This document shows positions 33,411-43,779 of a DNA stretch of 64,000 nucleotides, in pieces. Below the pieces are notes generated by a model. The model ran no database searches. It saw only the letters and a list, made by a program, of their open reading frames with translations, and was not told the DNA's origin. Made by a program: the position numbers and the translations under genes. Within the stretch, counting starts at the first letter, position 1; every line of letters starts with the position of its first letter. Source of the DNA: Agapanthus africanus (taxonomy: Eukaryota; Streptophyta; Magnoliopsida; Asparagales; Amaryllidaceae); NCBI GenBank assembly GCA_030015575.1, contig CM057342.1:624137348-624201347 (forward strand), in the 5' to 3' direction.

Positions 33411-35667
33411 TGTTGGAGATAGTGCCCTCAGAGTCAATTATTAGGTCACAGGTACGTGATTGTAATGATTGATGGAGGACTTATCCCGGTAGGACAGTCT
33501 TACTCGAGACGATAGTATGCTATCTGGTTTACCTTTATCATCGTGTACTGTTTTAAGTGACCTGACACGTCGCTATTACACGTTGATAGAGCCCCTAGGA
33601 TTCTTGCTTGACCACCAGCAGTATGAGGGCGATCATATAAGTGGGAGCTGGGGGTCTATAAGCATATCCTTAAAAGGTCCCTAGTCGTGAGAGTTTCGAG
33701 ACAGGGCATCGATTCTCCATAGTAGACTAGTGTATACAGTCGAGACCCCGACGAGGGGCGGTGGCCGGTCTCACAAGCCACTGGTGTCAGTTGGATCACC
33801 TAAGATGTATACAGGTGCTCATTGGGTTATGAGTACACCGGACAGGACTCGCCGGGAACATGCTAGTTGGTCATATACCAGACGTCAGATGGCAGTTCCC
33901 TGGTGACATGTGTGCAGGTTAGTTCATCGACCTGGGGATCGTCATTTGTCTCGTGTGAGTTCCCACTGTACTTTGATTACTACCCTACCACGGCTCAAAG
34001 GAGTCGTGCAAACAGGTTTTAGTTGGGTACAGTCCCGAGCCACATGGAGGCAGTGAGCGTATCTTCAGGGGTTCGTCTCTCCCGGTATTGGGGGTGAGGT
34101 CGTGCTGTGTCTAGGAGAGCCATTACACGAAGCCCTCGGCCGAGGCAAGGAGATTTACTGGTAGGTATTCCAGTAGTATCTCAGGGTGTTCTGGGCTACA
34201 CTCCGACACGACTTGTACCGCTTTTGGGGGTCTGACTTTTACCAACCCCCTAGGCCCGCCATGCGATGCTCATAGACGAACGGACCGGACTGTACGGATA
34301 TTGTCACTGACAGGCTCAGTAGGGTTGTCAGGCTGAGTTCGCTCACAGACGTCCCTTTTGGTCAATACCTGGTAGCCCGTTATGTATTGGCTTATACCTC
34401 TAACGTGCTAGTGGTTAAATCCACAACCAAGGTGTTGATGAGTCTTTAGAGTCCCCCACATTCAGTTACTCAGCTTTCGGGCGAAAGGTTGTAGAGACCG
34501 TATGGATTTATGGCAGGGTCCGATCAGATACGTGCGGTATTGCACGGATCAGGATCGGACAGTTTGTACTATAGGCCGTATGGTTATATGGCAGGGTTCG
34601 ATCAGATACGTGCGGTATTGCACGGATCAGGATCGAACGGATATTACTAGCCGGTTTTGGTTTAAGCCGGATCCTAGTATAGTACAGTGTAGACTTTGTC
34701 TCATTGCATCTGTATTTCGGTCGAAATACAGATGCGGGTGTGTATGCACAGTATCGGGGTTTTCCTGTAATTTATTACGGGACCAGTTTTCTGGAGTTGC
34801 CAGTTTGCTTTCCGTTTCGGCCGATTTCCATTGTTCCGTTCATTGGCCGAAGATTGGTGGAGGAGGGCTTATTTGCATTGTTGCAAATAAGCATTTGTGG
34901 AGGGGGTCTTTGCATATTATCATGTCATGATACTTGTCCCATCATTTGACTTCATAAACTCATGATTGCTTGACTTTCTTTATCATCATGGTTGTTGATG
35001 ATGGCATGACTTTTGGAGTGATGATTGTTGCTTTGAGTGTTGGATTTTCCTTACTATCATTTCTTTTGCATGATAGCTTTCCTCTCTCTCTCTTTTGTAT
35101 GAGATGAGAATGGCTCCCATTTGATTCACTCTCCCACTCACTCCATTCTCTCCATTCACCTTGAGATGGCCGGCCAAAGCATTAGGGGCTGTCCAAAATT
35201 TTTGCATGTGGGATTTTTGCTCTTTTGCTTTTGTAAAATCCCACAAGTCCCTCCACATTGTTCTCATATCATTTCCTCCACCAAAAGGCAATTCCTACAA
35301 CCCCAAAGTGAGACTTGAGGACTACATATTCTACAGCGAATCTTGGGCACATCGAGTAGCCGGCTTCGTGCCCGAGTTGCCTCGGCATTGAGGTGGGAGC
35401 CCGTAAAAGAAGTAGGCGATGTGGTGCACTTCCGGCGACGAGGAGAAGACGGGACATTCCGCAAGAGATCGGGACGATGACGAGAAGACCGGAGGACTTG
35501 GATCGTCGGTATATCTCTTTCCCATCTTATTGTTAGCTATGACTAGTTAGTGGTTCGATCCGGGTATTAGTGCGCGGCGGTTTGCCAGTTCAAGTAAAAT
35601 TAAAGTTTATCACCGCTTCCGCATTTGGCCGTCGGATTGACGGCCGGGGCGCCGCCGTGCACTTACA
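33411..35667 (+). repeat. 3' LTR of Copia C
   Basis: 2,257 bp, the same length as the 5' LTR and about 99.5% identical by eye, followed by GAAGG. Confidence 0.95.
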
Positions 35668-36109
35668 GAAGGTTTAAATGGATGCGGCCGATATAGCAGA
35701 CTTCGTCAGATTCCCCCTCGTTTGAGGGGTTTTTGATTGTGGGGACGCTCTTCCCTCTAGGCGCAAGCCCCTGCAGTTAATTACGTTACTGCATCGCGGT
35801 AACAACTTTCTCCTTCTCCAGATGGTCAATTCGTGTCGTGGGTGTTTGTTTTGTTTGTGGTTGCTCGTGGATTGTATACGGAGACTAATTTATGTTATCG
35901 CCCGTAGGACGTAGATTAGTCCAAATCCGTATTTTCTTAGATTTGGGTTTGGGAGGGTTTGTGTTTAAGAATACGTTAGCCTTATTTGAGGCTAAGATCA
36001 ACTTAAATGTTTGTTAAGGACACGTTAGTCTAATTTTAGACTAAGATCAACTTAACGGGATCGTTTAGATCCGACAAAAGAACAATTGGGCTCTATTGTT
36101 TAGTTTAAT

Positions 36110-36690
36110 GACATTGCGGTCGATAATTAGTTTAAGGATATTACGGTCCAATGTTAGTTTTATGACATCGCGGTCAAGGTTAAGGACATCATAGTCCGTG
36201 AGTTTAAGGACCTCACAGTCCAGTGTTAGTTTTAAGACATCACGGTCGAGATTAAAGACATCGTAGTCCGTGAGTTTAAGGACTCCACAGTCCGTTGTTA
36301 GTTTTAAGACATCACGGTCGAGGTTAAGGACATCATAGTCCATGAGTTTAAGGACCCCACAGTCCGGTATTAGTTTTAAGACATCACGGTCGAGCTTAAG
36401 GACGTCATAGTCCGTGAGTTTAAGGACCCCACAGTCCGGTGTTAGTTTTAAGACATCACGGTCGAATGTTAGTTTTAAGACATCGCGGTCGAGATTAAGG
36501 ACATCATAGTCCATGAGTTTAAAGACCTCACAGTCCGATATTAGTTTAAAGACATCACGGTCGAGGTTAAGGACGTTATAGTCCGTGAGTTTGAGGACCC
36601 CACAGTCCGGTATTAGTTTTAAGACATTACGGTCGAGGTTAAGGACGTCATAGTCCATGAGTTTAAGGACCCCACAGTCCGTTGCAATGT
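36110..36690 (-). repeat. Tandem array, ~72-bp higher-order unit of three ~24-bp monomers
   Basis: On the plus strand the monomers vary around TTAAGGACATCATAGTCC. Three monomer types alternate to make a unit of about 72 bp, seen as the spacing of CGGTCGA (mostly 72-73 bp). Because 72 is divisible by three, a 228-codon minus-strand frame stays open across it; it is not evidence of a gene. Confidence 0.9.
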
Positions 36691-36800
36691 GTGGTCGTCG
36701 GGACCCGTCACCTCTCTGACGACGTTGAAGGATTACAACGACGGATGTCAAAGGAGTAAAGAGATGTACCCTCGAACCGGGTGTAAATTGATTGGAAGAG
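36690..36800. repeat. Dispersed module with GGGACCCGTCACCTCTCTGA
   Basis: A module of about 100 bp also present near 40640, 62520 and 62925. Each copy holds a CGTTGA...TACAACG short inverted repeat, then GATGTACCC and GAACC. It separates arrays in the D and E LTR regions. Confidence 0.75.
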
Positions 36801-37699
36801 CAGTTGGGCTCAGTTCAATTTAAATTGAGGACTTATGGCCAGAATTGGGCTAAGTCCAGTTAAAAATGTTTAACATTGTATTTTATGTTATGCCTGTTGG
36901 GCTTTTACTTGGGCTCTGCCCTTTTAATAATGCAAAGCATTTATCAGGAGCAAAATAGTGGTCTGATAGTGCGCCACGTGGCTTGTCAAGTGCTTTGCGC
37001 CAATTAAAGGGCGCATTGCGCTAGCGCATGCGAATGTGACACGTGTCACGCTCAGCGCTAAGCGCAAATCTGTTAGCGCACTGCGCTTTATAAATGCACT
37101 GCGCCAGTGAGTGACACGTGGCACAATCTGGCGCTGTGCGCCAGTCCAAGAGCGCAGTGCGCTATATTTAGAAGTGCAAAGCGCAAACTGTTCTGTGATT
37201 GATACATGACGCGTTTTGGCGCTGTGCGCCAGTCCAAGGAGCGCAAAGGCGCAATTTAAGAGTGCAAGGCACTGTCCAATAGCGCAGAGCGCATTTTGAT
37301 TAATTTAAGATCAAAGAACAAGTTTTTTTTTTGTTCTTCAAAAGAGCCCTTGCCTCAAGATCCAAGAACCAAAGTTCTTGCTCTTATCGAAAGGTTGTGC
37401 TTTTATAAATCAAAAGATCTGTTAATGAAGTAAAGTACTTCTTTAAATCTTTTATAATTAGATCTTTTTCTTTTTTATTGAAGACCTTGATCTTGTTCTT
37501 AGATCTCTGATCTTTTTAGAAGAGGGTTCTTCTTTTTATTGAGATGATTTCATCTCTGTTCTTTAAGAATATAATTCTTTACCTTTAAAGATGAAGAAAA
37601 TGATCTTCTTTCTTAAAAGGCTTGCCTTTCTTTCTTTTTGAGTTTTTTCTCAAAATTTGCAGAGGGTTCTCTCTATATGAGACTTGAAGTCTTGGGGCA

Positions 37700-37707
37700 T
37701 TTATATA
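37700..37707 (-). promoter_or_regulatory. LTR promoter TATA box of Gypsy D (3' LTR copy)
   Basis: The minus strand reads CCCTATATAAATGCCCC. The equivalent place in E (63811-63801) reads CTATAAAAAGG, so a TATA element is kept in both LTRs in the sense orientation of the elements. Confidence 0.65.
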
Positions 37708-37929
37708 GGGCCAATTGATTTGTTAAGTTAGTTGAAGAGATCTTTCTCTGATTGATTTGGAGATATTTTCCCACCGTTGGATCTTTGATCCTAAGGCTTC
37801 TGTCTTACAGAAGATAATCTTCTTATTTTAATAAGATTGGAAAGATTTTTTCAGAACAGAATTTTAATTCTAGTTATTTAATAATTTATTAGATCTTTTG
37901 ATCTAACGGTGGGGAATTCTTTAAATTCC

Positions 37930-38190
37930 AGCGCTGGCGCAATTGGCGCTAGCGCGCCTGCGTTCGACACGTGGCGCGCAGCGCAGAGCGCAAGAGATCT
38001 GAAGCGTTGCTTCAATTTTTGAATTTGAATTTTTAAAACAGAGCTTTGCTCTGATTGGGGGTGCGCTGCTTAGGGTGCAGCGCTCCTGGCGCTGGCGTGT
38101 CTGCTCTTGACACACAGCGCACAGCGTAGGGGATCTGAAGCGTTGCTTCAATTTTTGAATTTGGAAATTCAAAACAGAGCTTTGCTCTGA
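37930..38190. repeat. Imperfect tandem duplication, ~130 bp unit
   Basis: Two adjacent copies each contain a GGCGCTRGCG start, GATCTGAAGCGTTGCTTCAA and ACAGAGCTTTGCTCTGATTG. They carry the same two micro-palindromes. Confidence 0.8.
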
Positions 38191-38903
38191 TTGGAGGAAA
38201 CAAATGCCCCCCCACCGTTGCGCTCATGTGGCGCACACGTGAGTGCAGCGGTGGCAACATCTGAGCCCTTGGATCAACTCAGAAGTTGAGGACCCTTGGT
38301 CCTCAGATGATTATCATCTTTCCTTCAAGAATTTTAATCTCAGAGCCTTGCCCTTCTTTCCAAGAACTTCAAGAGTTAGAACTCTAGAAAATTTTAGGTA
38401 AAAATTAAATTGAATTAAATTAATTTTAATAACTTAGGGGTTTTACCCATTAACAGAGCCTTACTCTCATAGATCTTTTGATCTAAAGAAAACCCATTTA
38501 GGGTTTTATCTAGCAGAGCTTTGCTCCATAGGTCTAAAGAGATTTAAAGGGAACTAAAGAGAACCCCATTAGGGTTCTATTAATAGAGTTCTGCTCTCTA
38601 AAAGGATTTTTCTTGTGATCCTTTATTTCATTAATGGAGCTTTGCTCCTTTCAAATCATATAGAAGAACTCTTGAGAGTTTTTCATGGATCTTGAAGATT
38701 TAAGATGGAATTTTTACTTTTGATGAATTATATCATCTTCTTAGAGCAGAGCTCTCAATGTTCTTGGGGGATCTCTTTAAATCCCTTTCATAACTGATTT
38801 TGACAGGTGTCACTCCTATCTGTAGAGCATTGCTCTCGGGGAGTTTAATTTCCTGTGCCTGTTTTGAATCAGAAATTGCTTAATCAGTATGTCTGCTAAT
38901 TTT

Positions 38904-38922
38904 ATTGATTTTCTTTTACAGG
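38904..38922 (+). promoter_or_regulatory. Possible 3' splice site before the antisense ORF
   Basis: TTGATTTTCTTTTACAGGAG: a pyrimidine-rich run ending ACAG five bases before the ATG at 38927. This is consistent with an intron in the leader of a plus-strand transcript. No donor was identified. Confidence 0.4.
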
Positions 38923-38926
38923 AGTA

Positions 38927-39433
38927 ATGGACGCCCACATGTACGATCTCGACAAGATTATCTTTTACGGGGACATCCGCCAACTCGGCCGTTCTCAGAA
39001 TCAAGAATTCACAAACGCCGAGTGTGCCGAAATCATGAGTCGCTTCGACGCATACAATGGTCGACTGCTTCCTCGACGTTCCTCTCTCTTGAAGCTTATC
39101 GTGGGAGCAATTTGGGAAGCGCTTCCCTTATTCTGTACTGGTGTGCCACTTAGGGCATTGGATGCCGCCGAGGATAAAGTGCACTCGGTGTATCTGATGA
39201 GTCTAATCTCAAAGAGAAGGCGAGATAACCTTATCGATCTTCTGCATCAAGCTTTTCAACAGTCTGCAATACTTGCTGCCTATCGGAGGGAGGAGGACAT
39301 CCGTAAGGATCCCGATGCTCTTGATCGCGAAAGAAAGCATACCAGGATGGTTCGAAAGGCCTGGAAGATTTTGGACGAGGTCACTTTTGAATTCCTGAAT
39401 CCATGCCCTGGGTCTGAGGTTTTGCCATTGTAA
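38927..39433 (+). CDS. Intact extra ORF, antisense to Gypsy D gag-pol; unknown function
   Basis: A 168-codon ORF with a true ATG and no disruption, between the end of pol and the LTR promoter of D, on the opposite strand to gag-pol. The protein is mixed and probably largely helical. It has YDLDKIIFYGDIRQLG near the start, a hydrophobic middle (LLKLIVGAIWEALPLFCTG, about residues 54-72) and a charged RKDPDALDRERKHTRMVRKAW segment near 126-146. I recognise no domain, signal peptide or clear membrane segment. Extra ORFs beside gag-pol, in either orientation, are established for Tat-lineage elements and mostly lack known domains, which fits. That it stayed open while gag and pol collected stops is notable. 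Coding status is likely but unproven. Confidence 0.6.
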   Translation: MDAHMYDLDKIIFYGDIRQLGRSQNQEFTNAECAEIMSRFDAYNGRLLPRRSSLLKLIVGAIWEALPLFCTGVPLRALDAAEDKVHSVYLMSLISKRRRDNLIDLLHQAFQQSAILAAYRREEDIRKDPDALDRERKHTRMVRKAWKILDEVTFEFLNPCPGSEVLPL

Positions 39434-40050
39434 CCATCTCAATAATGTTTTCATTTATTGCTTTCATAATTGTAAGAGCCCCCTTTTTTTGAAGTATGAA
39501 TGGCAAATTTCTCATTTCAGCGTGTCTTATTTTGTGTATTGAATCTTTTGCACATGCATGAATGGGTATGCCTCGAACGCTTAATTAAATGCAAATCAGA
39601 TGTTCTTTCTGTCGCTTCCTTTTCCTTGTCGTGTTGTTGCCATGTGACTTTAGCCAGTGTGGTCTGTAGATAGCGTGTAACTGTCAGTCTTAGTCTCTTT
39701 GTAGAGTGGCGATGGCTTAGAAAACAGGGTTAGGCTCTTTTATCTAAGACTTTTCAACTTTATGAGCCGTGAGGGTCTTATAAAGAATTTTCTCCCTACC
39801 GGTCGAGAGGATCCTGTAGGTGTAATTTCTCCTTAAGAATCGTGAGGATTCTTAAGTGTGTTTTCTCTTGAAAGTCATAAGGATCTCACAAGAGAATTTA
39901 CTCCCTTACGAGTCGTGAGGACCCGCAAGTGATGGGTGAAGTTGCCCTTATCCGCATTTTACGGAGTCAGGGGTCGCTCTGGACGCTTCCCGCGGGTTCG
40001 CTGCCGTGTTTGGCAAGGACCAGGCTCCACTCTGGACGTTTTCCAGGATA
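39434..40050. other. Noncoding 3' region of D with imperfect repeats
   Basis: No gene. From 39755 to 39935 an imperfect unit of about 45 bp with GTGAGGATC, CTCACAAG and TTTCTCC recurs. The same unit returns at 42895-43410. Confidence 0.5.
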
Positions 40051-40640
40051 CCATAGTTTAAAGACATCGCGGTCGAGGTTAAGGACATCATAGTCCGTGG
40101 ATTTAAGGACTCCACAGTCCGTTGTTAGTTTTAAGACATCACGGTCGAGATTAAGGACATCATAGTCTATGAGTTTAAGGACCTCACAATCCAATGTTAG
40201 TTTTAAGACATCACGGTCGAGGTTAAGGACATCATAGTCCATGAGTTTAAGGACCTCACAGTCCAATGTTAGTTTTAAGATATCACGGTCGAGGTTAAGG
40301 ACATCATAGTCCATGAGTTTAAGGACCTCATAGTCCAATGCTAGTTTTAAGACATCACGGTCGAGCTTAAGGACATCATAGTCCATGAGTTTAAGGACCT
40401 CATAGTCTAATGTTATTTTTAAGACATCACGATCGAGGTTAAGGACATCATAGTCCGTGAGTTTAAGTACCTCACAGTCCAATGTTAGTTTTAAGACATC
40501 ACGGTCGAGGTTAAGGACATCATAGTCCGTGGATTTAAGGACTGCACAGTCCAAAGTTAGTTTTAAGACATCACGGTCGAGATTAAGGACATCATAGTCC
40601 GTGAGTTTAAGGACCTCACAGTCCGCGAAATGTGTGGTTA
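40050..40640 (-). repeat. Second 72-bp-type tandem array
   Basis: The same monomer family and trimeric organisation as 36110-36690, with a 195-codon frame open on the minus strand because of the unit length. It is followed by the GGGACCCGTCACC module (about 40640-40730). Confidence 0.9.
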
Positions 40641-40744
40641 TTGGGACCCGTCACCTCTTTGAAGACGTTGAGGAATTACAACGACAAATATCAAAGGAGT
40701 GAAGAGATGTACCCTTGAACCAAGGTAAAATTAGTTTAAAATCA

Positions 40745-40905
40745 TTATGGTTGATTGTTAGTTTTAAGACATTACGGTCGAGGTTAAGGACATCATAGTC
40801 CGTGGATTTAAGGACTCCACAGTCCGATGTTAGTTTTAAGACATCACGGTCGAGGTTAAGGACATCATAGTCCATGGATTTAAGGACTCCACAGTCCAAT
40901 GTTCG
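40745..40905 (-). repeat. Short continuation of the 72-bp-type array
   Basis: About two further units after the module, directly abutting the 170-bp array at 40906. Confidence 0.85.
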
Positions 40906-42214
40906 TTCTGGATGCTTCACATGGGTTCACTGCCGTGCTCGGCGAGGACCAGGCTCCGCTCTGGATGCTTCACACGGGGTCAGAAGTGACGTTATCCGCG
41001 TTCCATGTAAGCAGGAATTTTGCTCTAGATGCTTCTCATGGGTTCACTGCCGTGTTCGGTGAGGACTAGGCTCCGCTCTGGATGCTTCACACGGGTTCAC
41101 TGCCGTGCTCTGCGAGGACCAGGATCCGCTCTGGACGTTTTCCACGGGGTCAGAAGTGACGTTATCCGCGTTCCACGTGACTAGGAATTTTGCACTAGAT
41201 GCTTTCCACGGGTTCACTGCCGTGTTCAGCGAGGACTAGGCTCCACTCTGGATGCTTCACACGGGTTCACTGCCGTGCTCTGTGAGGACCAGGATCCGCT
41301 CTGGACGTTTTCCACGGGGTCAGAAGTGACGTTATTCGCGTTCCACGTGACCAGGAATTTTGCACTAGATGCTTCCCACGGGTTCACTGCCGTGTTCAGC
41401 GAGGACTAGGCTCTGCTCTGGATGCTTCACATGGGTTCACTGCCGTGCTCTGCGAGGACCAGGATCCACTCTGGACGTTTTCCACGGGGTCAGAAGTGAC
41501 GTTATCCGTGTTCCACGTGACCAGGAATTTTGCACTAGATGCTTCCCACGGGTTCACTTCTATGTTCGGCGAGGACTAGGCTCCGCTCTGGATGCTTCAC
41601 ACGGGTTCACTGCCGTGCTCTGCGAGGACTAAGATCCGCTCTGGACGTTTTCCACGGGGTCAGAAGTGACGTTATCCGTGTTCCACGTGACCAGGAATTT
41701 TGCACTAGATGCTTCCCACGGGTTCACTGCCGTGTTCGGCGAGGACTAGGCTCCGCTCTGGATGCTTCACACGGGTTCACTGCCATGCTCTGCGAGGACC
41801 AGGATCCGCTCTGGACGTTTTTCACGGGGTCAGAAGTGACGTTATCCGTGTTCCACGTGACCAGGAATTTTACACTAGATGCTTCCCACGGGTTCACTGC
41901 CGTGTTCGGCGAGGACTAGGCTCCGCTCTGGATGCTTCACACGGGTTCATTGCCGTGCTCTGCGAGGACCAGGATCCGTTCTGGACGTTTTCCACGGGGT
42001 CAGAAGTGACGTTATCCGTGTTCTATGTGACCAGAAATTTTGCACTAGATTCTTCCCACGGGTTCACTGCCGTGTTCGGCGAGGACTAGGCTCCGCTCTG
42101 GATGCTTCACACGGGTTCACTACCGTGCTCTGCAAGGACCAGGATCCGCTCTGGACGTTTTCCACATGGTCAGAAATGACATTATCCGCGTTCCACGTGA
42201 CCAGGAAGGGTTGA
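40906..42214. repeat. Satellite-like tandem array, exact 170-bp period
   Basis: GATGCTTCAC recurs at 40911, 41081, 41251, 41421, 41591, 41761, 41931 and 42101, always 170 bp apart with no length change. Each unit has three related parts of about 53, 63 and 54 bp, two of them sharing GGGTTCACTGCCGTG. Plus-strand frames at 41369-42214 are a by-product of the repeat. It lies in the 3' noncoding region of D. Confidence 0.95.
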
Positions 42215-42519
42215 CTTTATCCGCATTTCACGGAGTCGGAATTTGACTCTCGGGCATCTGTGCACCGCCGAGTCATGGAACTGGGGGTTGCCGCTGTTCC
42301 GCTTTGCTTGATATTGTGTCTGTTGTAATGAGACGAATGTTGAGATGATCTCGAGATTATTTATGAACCGTCGAGATTTGGCTTCTCCTTCTGATGAAAA
42401 CCTGGGGAGGAAAGGTGTGATTCCCTCTTTGTTTGCGCCCCTGGATCGTATACAGGGATTGATGTGATATCACTGTAGGGCATAAATTTCATTTTTATTT
42501 TTTTTCAATTTTTTTCGCG
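42215..42519. other. Noncoding, D 3' region
   Basis: Contains GATCGTATACAGGGATTG, similar to the GGATTGTATACGGAGAC segment of the LTR, and no supported gene. Confidence 0.4.
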
Positions 42520-42740
42520 ATGCTCTATCATTTCAGCTTTTTATATCGCGAAGGTTGCGATTGCCCCATCATTTCGGCTATTTTTCGCGGTGCCCAATCA
42601 TTTCGGCTATTTATTTTATTTTTTCTCACTGCTTTTTATTGCGAGTTGCCCAATCATTTCGGCTATTTCGCATGCATACATTTTTACTTGCTGATTTTGT
42701 CGTAAGTTGCCCCATCATTTCGGTTATTTCGTATGGATGT
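42520..42740. repeat. Short repeats with CATTTCGGCTATTT
   Basis: Five imperfect units around ATCATTTCGGCTATT (42526, 42569, 42597, 42652 and 42713), each with CGCG or TTGCCCC nearby; spacing is irregular. Confidence 0.75.
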
Positions 42741-42894
42741 GTGGCTTGCTGGCTTTTCGCTGCAAGCTTGGAATTAGACACTGATTTCGGCATCAGCACC
42801 GCTACAACTGGGATATTGCCAGGAGCGAATCATCATTTGCCTCTGTCGATGTCGAACAACAGGGTTAGGATTCTGTCGACTAAGGCTTTTGATT

Positions 42895-43415
42895 TCATGA
42901 GCCGTAAGGGTCTCACAAAGGTACTTCTCCCTATAAGTCGTGAGGATCTCGTAGGTGTAATTTCTCCTTAGGAATTGTAAGGACTCCTAAGTGTATGGCT
43001 TCTTGTAAGTCGTAAGGATCTTACAAGAGAGTTTTCTCCTTATAAGTCGAGGGGACTCACAAGGGTTGTTCACCGTGCGAATATATCCCTAGTCACGGGT
43101 GGGACTTGGTTAGGGAAATGTTTATTCGCGCCCGTGGATTGTATACAAGGGTCAGAATCGAGCCTCTTGTAGGGCAGTATCGGAGGTTGTGGGGGTTGCT
43201 TAAGAACAGGTTCAGGTCTCTGTAGCTTAATACTTTCAAATCTTATGAGCCGTGAGGGTCTCATAAGAGGATTCTCCTTACGAGTCGTGAGGATCTCGCA
43301 AGTGTAATTTCTCTTTGGGAATCGTGGGGATCCCTAAGTGTGTTGCTCCCTTGTGAGTCGTAAGGATCTCGAGCGGGTGATTTCTCATCACAAGGTCGAG
43401 AGGACCCTATAAGTG
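42895..43415. repeat. Imperfect ~45-bp repeats with GTGAGGATCTC
   Basis: Units such as AGTCGTGAGGATCTCGTAAG and TAATTTCTCC recur many times in two blocks, with a spacer at 43070-43240. Related to 39755-39935. Confidence 0.7.
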
Positions 43416-43421
43416 TCTTTT

Positions 43422-43735
43422 AACGAGATTGCGCCCTTTCGGGTTTTCACAAACACTCGCCGGTAGCCCTGCTGTTTTTACTCATGGAGCCCTTTCGGGT
43501 TTTCTTTTGTGCCCATTTTGCTTATGGACATACCGTTTTCTTTTCTTTTCTTTTCTTTTATTCTTTTTTTTTCTAACGAGGTTGCGCCCTTTTGGGTTTT
43601 CACAAGACTCGCCGGTAGTCCTGCTGTTTTTACTCACGGAGCCCTTTCGGGTTTCATCCGTGCCCATTTTGCTTATGGACATACCGTTTTCTCTTTTTTC
43701 ATTTTTTTTCATTATTTTTTTTCTCTTTTTTTTAT
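43422..43735. repeat. Two-copy ~150-bp tandem duplication
   Basis: TAACGAGATTGCGCCCTTTC at 43422 and TAACGAGGTTGCGCCCTTTT near 43574 each begin a unit containing CTCGCCGGTAG and GGACATACCGTTTTC, then a T-rich run. On the minus strand the T-rich runs are purine-rich and might include the polypurine tract of D, which I could not fix. Confidence 0.8.
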
Positions 43736-43779
43736 TTTTGTATCAGCTTTGGGATGCTGCAATCCACCGTAGTTTATCG

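Larger units (their letters stand above)
25425..35667 (+). mobile_element. Copia LTR retrotransposon C, complete, young, coding region destroyed
   Basis: Two LTRs of identical length (2,257 bp) differ at about a dozen sites by eye (about 0.5%). The primer binding site, the polypurine tract and a 5-bp target duplication are intact. The 5,729-bp interior has no usable gag-pol, only traces of integrase and RT in many frames plus an internal duplication of about 405 bp. The contrast between fresh LTRs and a ruined interior means that it was already non-autonomous when it jumped. Confidence 0.93.
35673..38000 (-). repeat. 3' LTR of Gypsy D, main part (right limit unresolved)
   Basis: Matches the right-hand LTR copies at 61462-61981 and 62110-64000. 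In element orientation it contains the LTR promoter (TATA at 37707-37700) and then a transcribed part with a palindrome-rich segment and a 72-bp tandem array. The match to E runs to the window edge, equivalent to about 37980 here. The 5' boundary of the LTR must therefore lie further right, and I could not find it. Confidence 0.75.
36900..38840. repeat. Field of perfect micro-palindromes with 3-nt loops
   Basis: Dozens of 4-8 bp perfect inverted repeats around a three-base centre. Examples are CTGGCGC-TGT-GCGCCAG (37128-37144), AGCGC-ACT-GCGCT (37075), GAAGTA-AAG-TACTTC (37427), GGATC-TTT-GATCC (37779), TGAAGC-GTT-GCTTCA (38000 and 38136), CAGAGC-TTT-GCTCTG (38039 and 38175), TGAGGACC-CTT-GGTCCTCA (38287-38305) and AGATGA-TTA-TCATCT (38305-38319). 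The arm sequences differ but remain complementary. The same style occurs in E at 63190-63900. Confidence 0.85.

Noticed and set aside
36065-36751. Long repetitive ORFs (228, 195, 89 and 172 codons) with LKLTDYDVLNLDRDV-type units
   Set aside because: They follow from tandem arrays whose unit length is a multiple of three, with no conserved start, domain or codon signal. I treat them as array artefacts.
41369-42214. Plus-strand ORFs in the 170-bp array
   Set aside because: The same peptide recurs out of phase because 170 is not a multiple of three. There is no independent evidence of coding.
40050-42214. CRISPR-like array
   Set aside because: Units are continuous tandem repeats with no unique spacers or cas genes, in a plant retrotransposon.
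43530-43740. Polypurine tract and U3 start of Gypsy D
   Set aside because: Several T-rich runs are possible on this strand, and no LTR terminus with a matching 5' copy could be confirmed in the window.
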